This document shows, piece by piece, positions 41,758 to 52,949 of a stretch of 64,000 nt of DNA. Position numbers and translations under genes: made by a program. The notes below the pieces were generated by a model. That model saw nothing but the letters and a program-made list of their open reading frames with translations, was not told the DNA's origin and did no database searches. Positions within the stretch are counted from its first letter, which is position 1; each line of letters opens with the position of its first letter. Where the stretch lies: assembly GCA_016271365.2 (NCBI GenBank), contig CM057451.1, positions 368,177,501-368,241,500 on the forward strand, in the 5' to 3' direction. Origin of the DNA: Neoceratodus forsteri. Taxonomy: Eukaryota > Chordata > Ceratodontiformes > Ceratodontidae.

Positions 41758-42380
41758 AGTTTTCCTTTCCATAACAGCCATGTATTCTGATATACTTTGA
41801 CCACCTTTTTGATAATTGAACTATTGGCGCTTGTGATATCCTCAATACCGCATTGTGTTCCCTTTACCTCATCAGCTACTGTTGTTTCTTTTCAAACGTC
41901 TAAGACATCACATTCCTCAGTTTCAGATGCACTATTCCATGCTATTTATTCCAGTGGCCTGTAAAGGTGTAGCTAATATCATGGAATGTTCAGGTTAGTA
42001 GGATAAAAAATGAGAGCAGCAGCTGCTGAGGACTTAGGAGAGAAATAATCAACACAGTGACAAAGGCAATACAAATGTGAAAACTAATTTGAAAAAGTGG
42101 GTCTAAAACATATGAGAATATAGGAAAAACAAAAAGGAACCCATTACAGCACATAAAGTTGTAAAAAACAGTTTCCTATCATGGCAGTAAATGACCATAC
42201 TTAAAACTGAGAGTTGAAAAGATTAGGTTGATATACTGCTAATGGTCTTAGTGGGCGTACTTTACATCTCCTAGACAGACGGGTTTTACAAACAAAGGCC
42301 TGTGACTAGTGACATCAGAACTTTTTTTTGTAACGTGGACATGCATGTAACAGTGAATCATTTGATAGAATCAGTTTCAG
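41758..42380 (+). other. NCDN intron sequence, unassigned
   Basis: AT-rich sequence with no recognised repeat or exon. It lies between the MIR-like SINE and SINE copy D. Confidence 0.5.
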
Positions 42381-42391
42381 TACTGTCTGAG

Positions 42392-43007
42392 GCCAGCCTG
42401 GTGGCGCTGAGGGTTGAGGAGCTGGATCCCACACCTCGTGCCTCGCTAGCGATGCGAGTTCGGGAGTGAGCTCGGAGCGCTAGGGGACTGCAGGGGCCAG
42501 AAAGGATTGAGCGCCCGCAGGGCTGCTCTCCTTCCTGGGGGGAGGTCGGAGATCACTTGGCGCATCAGCGGCTCCTGGTGGAGACCGTGAGTGCTGTAGC
42601 TCGCTAAGCAGTGCATGGCTGGCGTGTCCGACACAGGCAGGGGTTGCCGTGCGTCGGGATGTGCACACGCATGGGAGGGAGAGGAGAAGAGCTCACCAGA
42701 ACAGGAAAAACCCCGGTCTGTGGAGTAGGCGATGGCACCTGCCCCCGTGCCCACAGCCGGGTCCTTCCTGTCGGGCCTTCCAGGTTCCTCCACCTGGGTC
42801 CTCTGCCACATCTGAGCTGACTGTTGAGAGCGCCCAAAGAGGAGGGGCGGCCCCAACCCAGAGGGGTTAAGCTGGGGGTACCGATCATGGAGAGGGGAGG
42901 CACAGGTAAGAGGACTTCAGGCAGGGCAGGAGTAGGCAGGATACCTGAGAGAGACTCCACAGACTGTGACCAGAGGGAAAAAGAGTCCACCCAAAAAAAA
43001 AAAAAAA
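42392..43007 (+). mobile_element. tRNA-Leu-like SINE, copy D
   Basis: Head GTGGCGCTGAGGGTTGAGG, GAGCTGGATC and B-box-like GCGAGTTCGGGAGTGAG, a 500 bp body and a 15-A tail. The flanks TACTGTCTGAG (42381-42391) and TACTATCTGAG (43008-43018) form an 11 bp target duplication with one change. The 616 bp length fixes the family size. Confidence 0.9.
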
Positions 43008-43018
43008 TACTATCTGAG

Positions 43019-43529
43019 CACTCACGATGGCCCAAAAACTGGACTACATTTAATCAAAACCAGATGACCAGATAAGGACCCTGAAAACCAGATTATCCGG
43101 TCTGCAACTAGACAGGTGGCAGTCCCTGAACTGTGGTGCTGCTGGACAGTCACAAATGTACCTGCCATTAGTACTGAGCTAAACAAGAAAAGGAAAAGGA
43201 GAAAGGATCTTTACCAGCAAAAAATAAAAGCAGTAGTCAGTATAAAATGAAACAGTTTGTAAATGCACTACACACAGACATCTATTTTTTTCATTTCACT
43301 AATACTAAGGCAGCACATAGTTAAACCTCCATGAAAAGGACCTGACTTTAAATTATAAAAACAGTTATATTAATGTATTTATTTGTTTGTTTATTTATTT
43401 GATACCCGGGTTGAGAATGGAACTTCAGCTTTCCACAGGAGGAACTGCAGTAGCCCAGCCGGGCAAGTAACCGAGATTCTGCACTAGCCCATGACAGTCT
43501 GTAGTAGTACCCGGGACAGTAAATGAATG
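43019..43529. other. unassigned, with short repeat pieces
   Basis: A TTTATTTGTTTGTTTATTTA tract with GATACCCGGGTTGAGAATGG (43377-43425) resembles a reversed LINE tail. The TGCACTAGCCCA-containing segment at 43436-43530 resembles 40530-40620 beside the hAT fragment, so both may be ends of one transposon family. Confidence 0.4.
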
Positions 43530-44221
43530 TTAAGTTCAGTAGATTTAAAACTGAGCTAAAAACTTATTTATTTGATTTGGCTTTCCCTAGCTATGGATAA
43601 CTTAAAGAGCCCCTGACACCATTGTGACAGCTTTGTGAAAATGTAATGTTTAGCACAAGTGAGTTTATATTTTATTGTTATTTCTGTATTTCTCATTCTT
43701 TTTTATCACTAAGGACATCTGCATGTAAACAGGATCACTACTCTATCTGTTCTGGCTGTTTGCCTACATATGACATCACAGTTCTGTTTATGACATTACA
43801 GTCTGTTGTTGTGGGGATAATTATGATGCCATAAACAGGGGATTCTTTATTTCATTTTATTTCTTTATTTAAAAGTTGGTAACCGGGAAAAGCACCATGA
43901 CCAGAAGTTTGTTTCCAGGTGCAACCTGGATTATGATGTCATATGTAGGATAGTGGAAAGAGCAGATAAAGTCTATGGAACAGTAAGCCTCTTTCATACA
44001 GCTGTCCTTGGTAATAAAGAAAAAAGTAAATAATTATAGAAAATACATGAAATACAAACTGAACTGTCTAACTCTCACATGTTTTCTAAGTTTTTATAAC
44101 AGTGTCAGGGGTTCTTTAAATCTTATGTTCTAATGGTATTTATATTGGCTGTTTCTGTTTTTATGTTAAGAGCCTTGGTTTTGAAAGGCGCTATAAAAAT
44201 AGTTGAATTGAATTGAATTAA
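43530..44221 (+). mobile_element. L2 LINE 3' end, split by a MITE
   Basis: The segment 43535-43601 encodes FKTELKTYLFDLAFPSYG, the typical last residues of L2 ORF2. After the TTAA MITE it continues with a short 3' UTR, GAAAGGCGCTATAAAAATAG, and a (GAATT)n-type tail (44201-44220). It directly abuts the DIRS-B element. Strong 5' truncation is usual. Confidence 0.8.
43606..44115. mobile_element. TTAA-flanked MITE
   Basis: A 510 bp element bounded by TTAA (43602-43605 and 44116-44119), with ends AGAGCCCCTGACAC and GTGTCAGGGGTTCT (13 of 14 pairs match). The arms stay partly complementary inward: CCTACATATGACATCA near 43763 versus TGATGTCATATGTAGG near 43934. The centre holds a TTTATTTC tract with ACCGGGAAAAGCACC that looks like an inserted LINE tail. 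TTAA suggests piggyBac or Kolobok mobilisation. Confidence 0.82.
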
Positions 44222-44519
44222 GTTCGACCTCTGAGCAGGATCCACACGGAAGATTTTAAGCTGTACCACTGGGGCTGCCCACACCAGTGTCATCTGCCAA
44301 AGTCACCAACCCTATAAAGGTATGAATGGCCCTGCACCCTCCTCAGTTTTTTCCTGCCATCGACTCTGTTTGCATGGGTCTCCGCGGAAGCTCCGACACA
44401 GTTTCACACCTTTTTTGCCTATGACTTTATTTTACTTAGTTTCTCAGAATCTCTTTTTCACAAAGAGATTCCTCTACCTTGTTTATTTCGAGAGTTAATC
44501 CTTCCACTTTTCTCTTCTG

Positions 44520-45311
44520 TCGCTGCCACTGCAGAAAGAAGTTTGCCTCTACGGATGACCACTCTGTCTGTGTCTGCCGTTTTGGGCCTGACCATGACGT
44601 CTCAGACTGTGAGCTCTGCCATAAATTCAACCAAACCACCCTCAGGTGACGAAAAAGGCTCTCAAAATATTCCTGATGGAACAACAGGTAGCCAGTCCTG
44701 GACAGGGGTCCTCGAGGGGAGGGGGTCCCTCCTTCCCAGTTGCCAATGGGTTAATCGAGCTCCCAGGCCTCTAAGGCCTGAAATAAGTCCTCGGGTGGGG
44801 GGCAGGGAGTCACAAAAGACCAAGATCTGGATTCCACCCCAGCTGCATTCCAGCTCCCTGATGGCTTCTTCTTCCTCCTCTGGGGTACTCTGTCAGCTGT
44901 GGCTGACCCAACGCCCATCGCTGTCCAGTTCTCTGTTCTTTCTAGTCCCATACCAACAGCACAGCCACCCGCTGTCAGGTGACATCATCGACAGCCGGGG
45001 TTGTCGACCCCCAGTTCATCAACGCCTGGCTTGTCCACGACGGCCCATCTGTCAAGGCCTGATGCTTCTCCAGGTCCTCGGGCTCCCAGGGCCCGATTCC
45101 GAAGGATGGAGTATCGTGCCCTGTGCCGTCGACCTCTCCTCCATCGACACAGCAGTCTACCATTGTCAACCTCAGTGAGATTCTGTGCAGGATTACAGTG
45201 GTGTTGGTCCATCAGCTGGGTGCTTATAGACCTGAGTCCCCTGCGCCATCAACTGCCCCGTCGTCATTGATGCTGCTTTGGCCTCCTAGGGCTGTTCCCC
45301 ATGGACCATCC
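44520..45311 (+). pseudogene. DIRS-B gag, N-terminal part
   Basis: One frame near 44550 reads DDHSVCVCRFGPDHDVSDCE then LCHKF: a C-x-C...DH...C-x2-C cluster. DIRS-A has the matching LLCLFCLSPDHLGCDKSPHC near 60300 on the minus strand. Such a Cys/His cluster at the gag start is probably a zinc-binding nucleic-acid motif. The rest is Ser/Pro-rich and broken by stops. It is cut by an L1 insertion. Confidence 0.65.
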
Positions 45312-45719
45312 TCGGCCCCTCGTTTTTTTTTTTTTGTTTTGTTTTTTTTATTCATCTTTATTGTCAAAATGGGGATTGCATTGAAACGACACAGATGGTA
45401 TCAACATAGGAAGAGATGCACTTTTTACATTTTACATCATAACATGAATCAATTATACAGCCGTTATAAGGATTTACCTCAAATTCATAAATATTTTGTT
45501 GTGAGGTATTACTATTTTATCTATATAATCTGCCGGACAGGGGCTTGAGTCATCCATGCCCAGAGCTCTACAGGATTAAAGTGTGCCACCCAAGTCTCAG
45601 TCCCCTCATGCAAGTTCAATTTTAGCTCTGGGTATGAAGCCAAAAGCATCTCCCATCTTATCCACCTTCGGGTGTAGATGTGAATTCTCTGGTTGACTTT
45701 ATATGTTAGTTCTTCCATT

Positions 45720-48700
45720 AACTAAATTTATTGGAACACCTACCCCAACAGGTAGGCTATTGGTGGGTTTGGTTTTAACCAATTTCGTGTTATTACTTTG
45801 TGAGATGCAGCGAGCAGTATCCCCCACATGTCTAAACAGTCAGGGTCTTTTAGTTCTTTGGGGGGGAATCCTAAGATACAGTTAAATATATTTAGTGGGG
45901 CTTCTAGAGAGAGAAGAGGTCTGTCAAGATGGTGTCTACCTTACGCCAAAATGGGCAAAGAACTTGGCAGTCCCCAAAAATGTGGGAGTGGTGAGCGTTT
46001 TGCTCACTGCACTGTCTCCAGCAGGCTGGTGAGAGTGTGGTGTCTCTTTTGTTTGAAAGAACCGGAGTGAGAAAATATCTAGATTTTACCCTCCATTCAA
46101 ATTCCTGCCAGAGGAGGGGAGAGCGTGGTCTTAGTGGTGTCATGGAATATTTTGGACCAGTCCGCCTCAGTTAATATATGGTCTCCACTTTGTTGCCAGT
46201 AAGTTTTCACATTCTCCAGAGGATCATCTCCCAAGCCTCTGAATGCTTTGTATAGAGTGGAGATTAGTCCTTCCCAAGGTTGGGCCGAGATTATGCCCCG
46301 GGGGGTGGCCAGAAAATGAGAGACTCCAAAAGCTCCATAGTCCCCCCCTTTGGCAGCGGACTATATGAGATTGGGGGCTACAAATATCTGAAGTGGCCTG
46401 AGTTATGTAGAAAGTAGGCTTCTCTTAATGTAGCAAAATCTGTGATGACTTAATTCGTCATCAACTGTCCCAGCTGTATGAGGCCCTCCTCTCCCACCCG
46501 CGAAAGGCGCCATCCATTCTCGCAGGAGGGAAGGATGGGTCCCAGGCAAACTGCCTCAAGGGCCACAAGTGAGGGAGCAACTTGTACTTGTGGCACGCTC
46601 TTTGGACAGTTCTGAGAGTGTTGCGAACTCCAATTATAACCTCCTCCCCAGACCGAGGGTTCATAACTCCCTCCTCGCCCTGCTGCATTAGCTTCCAGTT
46701 AGCTTTGTATGTTTAGTCTGACCACAGTAACGCGCTCTTGAGTTGGGCTGCCAGGAATTAATCTTCCAGGTTTGGGAGGGATCTACCTCCCCTTAGTCTA
46801 TGTGTCTGGAGGACCGGGAGTTTCACTCTGGGTCTTTTAGCATTCCAAATAAAGTTGGAAATTAACCTATGCCATTGCTGAAATTGGTCTTTTGGTATAT
46901 AAGTAGGGAGGCACTGAAAGAGATAAAGGAACTTTGGCAGAACATTCATCGAGATGGTCTGTATTCAGGCATACTTGGGAAGATTGATAGCAGACCACCT
47001 CACAAGAGCTCTCCTTAACTGTGAAACCAAAGGGTTATAGTTGGCTTTAAAGAGGTGTGATACATGTTTTGTAACCCTTGTGCCCAGATATTTCATGCTG
47101 GAGGCCTTCCAATCCAGTGAGAGCAATTGGGATATCACCTGTGAAGGTTTATAATAAAAACTTAGGTATTTCAGTTTTGCTCCAGTTAAGGGAATATCCT
47201 GCATGCTTCCCAAAGGCCTCCAGGATGGACCAAACTGCTGGGATAGATTGTTCTGGTTGGGAGAGGCTGAGGAGGATTTCGTCTGCGTACAGAGATATTT
47301 TCCATTGGATGCCTCCTACCTCTACACCATGGACAGTCTGTGCTCCTTGGATGGCCTCCACCAATGGCTATGTAGAGAGCAGAGAGAAGGGGCGATAGAG
47401 GGCAGCTCGTTAACTCTTACATAGGCTTGCAGGCTGTCCAAAAATGAGCTCGGAAATGCCGTGCTGTCAAGGATCGACAGCAGGAAGCTCCACGAGACTT
47501 TATCGAATGCCTTCTCCGCGTCCAAACTCATGAGGCAAGCTGGTGTTCAAGTTTTGTGTACTGCATCGACAATATTGATGGTGGCACGGACACTATCCGG
47601 GGCCTAGCGACTGGAAATAAAGCCCGTTTGATCTAAGTTTATGATCTGTGGGAGGAGGGAATTAAGTCTGGAGGCAGTAATAGAGGTGAATATTTTATAA
47701 TCCGAGTTGAGGAGGGAGATTAGGTAGTACGAGCTACATTCTGTGGGATCCTTACCTTGCTTATGGATAAGAGAGATTGTGGCACATTGCCAGGAAAGGG
47801 GTTGAGGCCTACCCTCCTGCCAGCTTTCAGAGAACACATCCTGCAGAAGAGGGGTAGTCTCTTTTATAAATGTTTTGCAAAAGTCCCCACTAAAGACATC
47901 AGGCCCCAGACATTTTCCTATTTTTAGTGCTTTGATACAAGTTTGAATTTCAGGTTGTGTGATACGCCGAATTAGCACTTGACTCTTGAGTTTGGGTAGG
48001 GCAAGGGAGCTGAGGTAGATTTTTTTTTTCTCTAAGGATGACTTCGAAAAGGGCTCGATATAGTTCAGAGAGAGAGAGTAACAAAGGCTTCAGCTATTTG
48101 TTGACTTTTGCATGTGGAGATTCTGGAGGTGGGGTGTTTAATTTTAGTAATAGTGGCTCTGGCCGCTTGCTGTTTGAGGTGGTAGGCCAGGAGTTTAGAA
48201 GCCCTCGGACCTCCCTCATAGTACTTTTGTTTCAAGCACCAGAGAGCTTTTTCAGTTTCAGCTTTCTGCAGATTTAGCAACCTCTTTTTAAGATCTTTGA
48301 TTTCTAGGTCTCTGGTATGTTGCCATTTTTCTTCTTGGACCACCTCCTGGATTCTCAACTGGGTCAGGATATCTTGTTGGGTCTGTTTCGAGACCCGCTT
48401 TCTATGGGTGGCTATAGAAATCAATTTCCCCCTGATCATAGCCTTTATTGTATCCCAAAGGATCTGAGGGGACGTCTCTGGTTGGGAGTTAGTCTCTATT
48501 ATTTTTTTAAAGTGTTCAAGTTTGGTAACCACTGATTGATTTATCTTGTAGCAGTGAGACATTTAATCTCCATTGTGTCTTCTTCCTCAGGATCACTAAC
48601 TCAGCCTCCATGTACATGGGCTGGTGATCAGAAATGGCTGCAGTTCCTATCCACATCGCGGTTATAGCCGGGAGGTCCCTGGTGAAGGCCAGAAAAGTAT

Positions 48701-49310
48701 CCAATCTGGAATAAATCTTAAATCTGGGGGAATAATATGTGTAGTCTTTGGCCAGGGGATGTTTGTCTCTCCAGACGTCCACCAGGCCCAGGTCACCCAG
48801 AACGTCAGCCAGAAGCTTTGCTTTTTTATTATCTGGTCATGATATCTGGGAGGTGGGGGTGGTGTCCATCTGCCTGTCAAATATCAGATTCCAATCTCCT
48901 CCCATAACCAAAAGGCCTTTTGCCTTTTCTGTTACTAGCTGAACCAGTGACGTATAGAGAGAGAGGGTAGATCCAGGAGGGGCATAAACATTTACCAAAG
49001 TAACTGGGGAATCCTGGACTTTACCAGTAACCATGATAAATCGCGCTCCAGGGTCTTCGATCACCTCTTCTCTGTCAAAGGGGAAGGAAGCAGGAAGTAG
49101 AATTGCAACCCCTCTCTTACGGACTGTATTCAGAGAGGAGTGAAATAAGTGTGGAAAGTTTTTGGATTTTAATTTCAGGGCCTCCGCAGGGAACAGGTGC
49201 ATCTCTTGGAGAAAATTCACATCACACCTCTGTGACGCCAGAAACTTCATGATCTGTTTTCTTTTTATAGGATTATAAACCCCATTTATGTTAAAAGATA
49301 GAACTCTAGT
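45720..49310 (-). pseudogene. L1 ORF2 (endonuclease, RT, C-terminal Cys motif)
   Basis: Endonuclease: SFNINGVYNPIKRKQIMKFL, CDVNFLQEMHL (Glu), VYAPPGS, VMGGDWNLIFD and ISDHQPMY (His). RT: KIGKCLGPDVFSGDF, YLISLLNSDYKI, MSLDAEKAFDKVSW (Asp) and SLYADEILLSL, where YADD has become YADE. Post-RT: FIWNAKRPRVKLPVLQ. C-terminus: SPACWRQCSEQNAHHSHIFG, the Cys/His motif, then CPFWRKV. Frames change at about ten places, so the copy is dead. In life it nicks DNA and primes cDNA synthesis. Confidence 0.92.
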
Positions 49311-51149
49311 AGCTTACGTGACCATTACAATCTAATAATAAAATTCTGTCTCTTCTAATTACGTGTCTGTTAGCTGTATTCATTGGTGATGCCCAGTACC
49401 TCTCTGTGAGATTCGCCTGTATTAACCAAGTACAAAACATCAGTTTAACCACATTATTTATAAAGCTAAACAGTGTAACAAACTTTAGCCTGAACCTTAA
49501 CATGGCCCTCATCTGGACCTCAACCAGGATATGAAAGAAAAATTGTGTTCTGTCTAGGACACCTTGCGTAGTGGTAAGTTCTGCAGGTGTGGGTATAGGA
49601 TGATGAGTTAATGCTCATTCCTCCCCTAGACAGTATGAGTGTTTGACTTCCTAGGTCAAGTTGCAGTGTGGGGTGCAATTCGGGGCTCATCGAATGTACG
49701 ATGATAAGTCGTACTCAGTATGAGCATGAACCAACAGAACCTCTTTAGGGTACTCCCCCCCCGACGGTGCTTTGTACCCTGACAATCAACAAGTTCTGTG
49801 GGGCAGCAGCAGCTAAAATCGTCCCCTACCGCCCCAGGTTATTATATTCATGAACTGTTTCATGGCTGTATTCTGAACCAAAGAGAGATTCTTAATAAAC
49901 ATTACCCTGTCAGTTGGACTAATCTTATTAGTGAGGTCTAAATCTTCGGACTCTGGTATGTATCCCGTGTTACTGAGGCAGGAGCATAAAAGCCCTATTA
50001 TTGTTGGACCCAGTGGCTCTGGAGTCAAGCCATGAATGCCCAGGGGGGAGGCAGATAGGACCACCTCTAGTGCAAGAGTTGTCTTTACATGCCTGCTCAA
50101 AGAGCAAGTCCCATACCACAAAGTTCTTGGCCTAGCAGTCAGAGAAGGTCCCAGTAGCAGAGCAAGTCAGCATGATGAGAGGGAAATTGAGGTCCAGGCC
50201 CAGCTGTAGTATAGGCCAGGCACGTAGCAGAGCGGTGCTCCTCCTCTACCTCCGCAGCTTCAGATGGTGACCTTCTATCCTCAAATGCCCGAAAGTTTCT
50301 CTGCCGCTGGGATCCATCCCTAAGCTCTATAACTGATCCATGTACCAACAGACTTCCCCGAGCATAAAACATCTGGCATATTTAATCTCACAGTAGTCTC
50401 ACCAATACAAAGGACTTTAAACAGGATTAATAAATAAAGGACAGCAATTTGTGCTAATATATGTTAGGGACTACAGATATACTCGCCCAACACACACTCA
50501 TTGTTCCAGACAGTGTCCTTGCTTATTGCCCTTAGTGGGTGGGCATACTTCGGCATAAGAACTTTCACGTAGAAGTTCAATGCCGAGTGGAGGGGGGGTC
50601 GGAGATGTTAAAATACCCCCCCTCCCTCTCCCAGAAGATCCAAGGCAAAATATGCTGAAGCAAAAAAAAATCAGTCCCCTGCAGGTCCAAGTTGAAGTAG
50701 TACTTACTGTGCACTGGACCGCTAGATTGCGGTATGGCAGGGTACTGAAAGAGCAGGATTAGAGTCCCAGCATTGGAGCTTGTTAGCAGGTCTCCTCCGA
50801 GATGTTAAACCGGCGAGTAGGCAATTAGCAGTGAAGTGTTCGAGTGGTAACTACTCCAGACCCACAATACAAGCTAAAATGGGAAGAGTAAACGAGCCGC
50901 TAAAGCGTGTCGCTTCAGGTCGCTGATCTTAGTGGTCAATCCTGGCCTGGCACAGCAGACTCCATCATGTCTTCCCTTAAATGCGGTGCATTCTTGTTCG
51001 AGTTGATTTGGATCCCCATAGGCCTTAAGCATTGAGGAGACGTCCGCTTGTAGATTAGTGTTAGGCTGTCTCTGCAACGAACCTGGGCGGGAGTAGCCTT
51101 TTTGAGCAACGGACCACGCTGCTGCAAGGAGGTCTCTTTCTAGCTTTTG
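49311..51149 (-). other. L1 inter-ORF region
   Basis: About 1.8 kb between the L1 ORF1 and ORF2 with no recognised domain on either strand. Amphibian L1/Tx1 elements can have long spacers, but an unrecognised insertion is also possible. No target duplication was seen in it. Confidence 0.5.
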
Positions 51150-52323
51150 TTTATTCAATGGAGGCACTGAGATCCCCAGGGATTCCAGAAAAGAAGTAGC
51201 CACAAGTAGGTCTGGAAAAACTTTTATGACTTGTTAAGTGTGCAATTTAAGTTTGGCTGGAAACAGGATCTGCGCTCTCAAGTTTTTCACTTTTAGTTGC
51301 TTGACTACTGGGTGGCCCCCTTTTGCCCGACACCCCGACGGCGCAACACAGGAAATGACCACTACAGCAACAGTCACTGTAATGGTCCGTTTCCATGTTT
51401 CGCTTTCCCCCAGTGTCCTGCCCCCTTCCCGGACCAACTCCGACCTGGAGTTGAGAATCCTAAAGTCCGGGTGGTGCGGGGGGCACAGCTCCCCACAGAA
51501 AACACTGGGGGCTTGGGTGGCACAATACCTGCATCGGTATTGTGCCGTCGCTGTGCAGGTGAACTTGGTGCTTCCTTGACTACCAACCAGAGGAGCTTTC
51601 TGTCCTCCTGAACTTGAGATGTATGATCATTGTCCATTGTAATCCTTTGGCCTTGAAACCGCAGGTCCCCGCTTTGCCAGGCCAGCCAAAGGAGTTCCTT
51701 TTTGGCCCTGTAGGAGCTAACTTTTGCGATGATGGAGTTGGGTCTGGCTCTGGGGTCTCGTGGTTTGGGGCCCAGGGATCTGTGGGCCTGGTCCTTGGAG
51801 ATGTCTAGTTCTGCTGGAATGGTTAAGAGATCCCCGAGGAGCTTCTTCAGAAAGGTGGGGACATCTTTAAACTTGTCTTCAGCCCCCTCTGGAACTCCAT
51901 AAATCTGGATATTTTGCCTTCTGCTTTGCCCCTCAAGGTTGTCCAGCTTGTGCATTAGCTCCCAGATCTGAGCCAGATGATAAAGGATTAGCCTGTCTTG
52001 ACAGTCTGACTGCTCCGTAACTTGGGTGAGCCCCAGCTCAAGTTGATCTGCTCTGTGTTTGATCTTCCCTATGTCAGACCGGAGTTTGGTGAGTGTGTGG
52101 TCGATTTTGGCCACAGTTTTAGCTATCTGCAATATTGTATTAAGTATATCTGCCTCTTCTTCCGAGCAGCTTGCTGAGAGCTGGGCCTCTTCTCCTGCTG
52201 CCGACTCTAGGAGTTTCTGCTTTTCTTGCTGTAAGTATAAGTCTCTAAGTTTCGATGCCAGCATATTTTGGTTTTTGGGTCCAAAAGCTTTGGACCTTAT
52301 GGATTTAGCTTGGGAACTCATTT
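51150..52323 (-). pseudogene. L1 ORF1
   Basis: ATG at 52323 (MSSQAKSIRS). A coiled coil of about 100 residues follows (IAKTVAKIDHTLTKLRSDIG, then KIKHRADQLELGLTQV). The RRM entry is RRQNIQIYGVPEGAED; AHRSLGPKPRDPRARPNSII follows. The C-terminal domain continues in a second frame to VKQLKVKNLRAQILFPAKLK and, after another shift, FLESLGIS near 51160. The total would be about 390 codons. ORF1p trimers coat L1 RNA. Earlier minus-strand codons back to 52738 belong to DIRS-B antisense, not to ORF1. Confidence 0.88.
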
Positions 52324-52429
52324 TAAATCGGCCGATGTGGATAGATTTCGGAGTGGTGGTGAAGGGAGCCCACAGTCTAGGCTGCCATTTGGTCGCCAAC
52401 GTCACCGGAAGTCTGTCGGCCTCTCGTTT

Positions 52430-52945
52430 GTCAGACCTTGAGTTGGAACAGGTCAAGGAGAAATACCACCCTGACCTCATCTTGCCAGAGGAAGAACCTC
52501 TTTCCTCTGACAGGTCCACTGCCTCCTCAGTGATTGAGGACTCTGTCAAACATATTCCCAGGTCTCCACCTGAGGGCACTACTTTCTTCAATGTTATGAA
52601 GCAGCTGTACTCAGCCATGGGCTTCCATACAGAGGAAGAGGATGACACTGGGTGGGAGCTGGTGGACTTTCTGGAGATCCTAGAATCTCCTCCTAAGGTC
52701 ATTCCTCCTATCCTTCCAACCCTGAGGATAGCCACCACTTCTGCTTGGTACAGGCCCGATATGGTCCCAGCCTTGTCCCGCAGGGCAGATGAGTTATATC
52801 ATGCCCCCCCAGGGCCTCCCTCACTATGCTGCCCAACCGGAGACTGATTCTGTGTTTATCAAGGCAGTTCATGATAGGTCAGAGGTGCCTAAGCACCTCT
52901 GTTCCCTTCCCCCTGTCGGAATCCCACAGGATTGACCTTTGGGGT
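52430..52945 (+). pseudogene. DIRS-B gag, central part
   Basis: After the L1, the + strand reads LELEQVKEKYHPDLILPEEE, FNVMKQLYSAMGFHTEEED, PALSRRADELYHAPPGPP and SESHRIDLWG. The RRADELY block and the SHRIDLWG end align with DIRS-A's RKTNRLYQAPEG and ESRLLDQYG. Reading continues directly at 60911 with KRVYAFSTLG. The role is structural, as a Gag-like protein of DIRS elements. Confidence 0.75.
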
Positions 52946-52949
52946 AACT

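Larger units (their letters stand above)
45326..52415 (-). mobile_element. full-length L1 LINE inserted in DIRS-B
   Basis: A 7.09 kb minus-strand element. Its poly-A tail is the T-run at 45323-45350, and the 5' end lies at 52415. TCGGCCCCTCGTTT (45312-45325) and TCGGCCTCTCGTTT (52416-52429) form a 14 bp target duplication with one change. The 5' UTR is only about 90 bp and contains CCAAATGGCAGCC, a YY1-like motif. ORF1 and ORF2 are separated by about 1.8 kb without recognised domains. Confidence 0.9.

Noticed and set aside
51374..52738. 454-codon minus-strand frame as an extended L1 ORF1
   Set aside because: The codons upstream of the Met at 52323 are L1 leader and antisense DIRS-B past the target duplication at 52416, so the L1 ORF1 starts at 52323.
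52059..52847. 262-codon + strand open frame
   Set aside because: Its first half is antisense L1 ORF1; only the part after 52430 is real DIRS-B gag. The junction is an L1 insertion edge, not a fusion gene.
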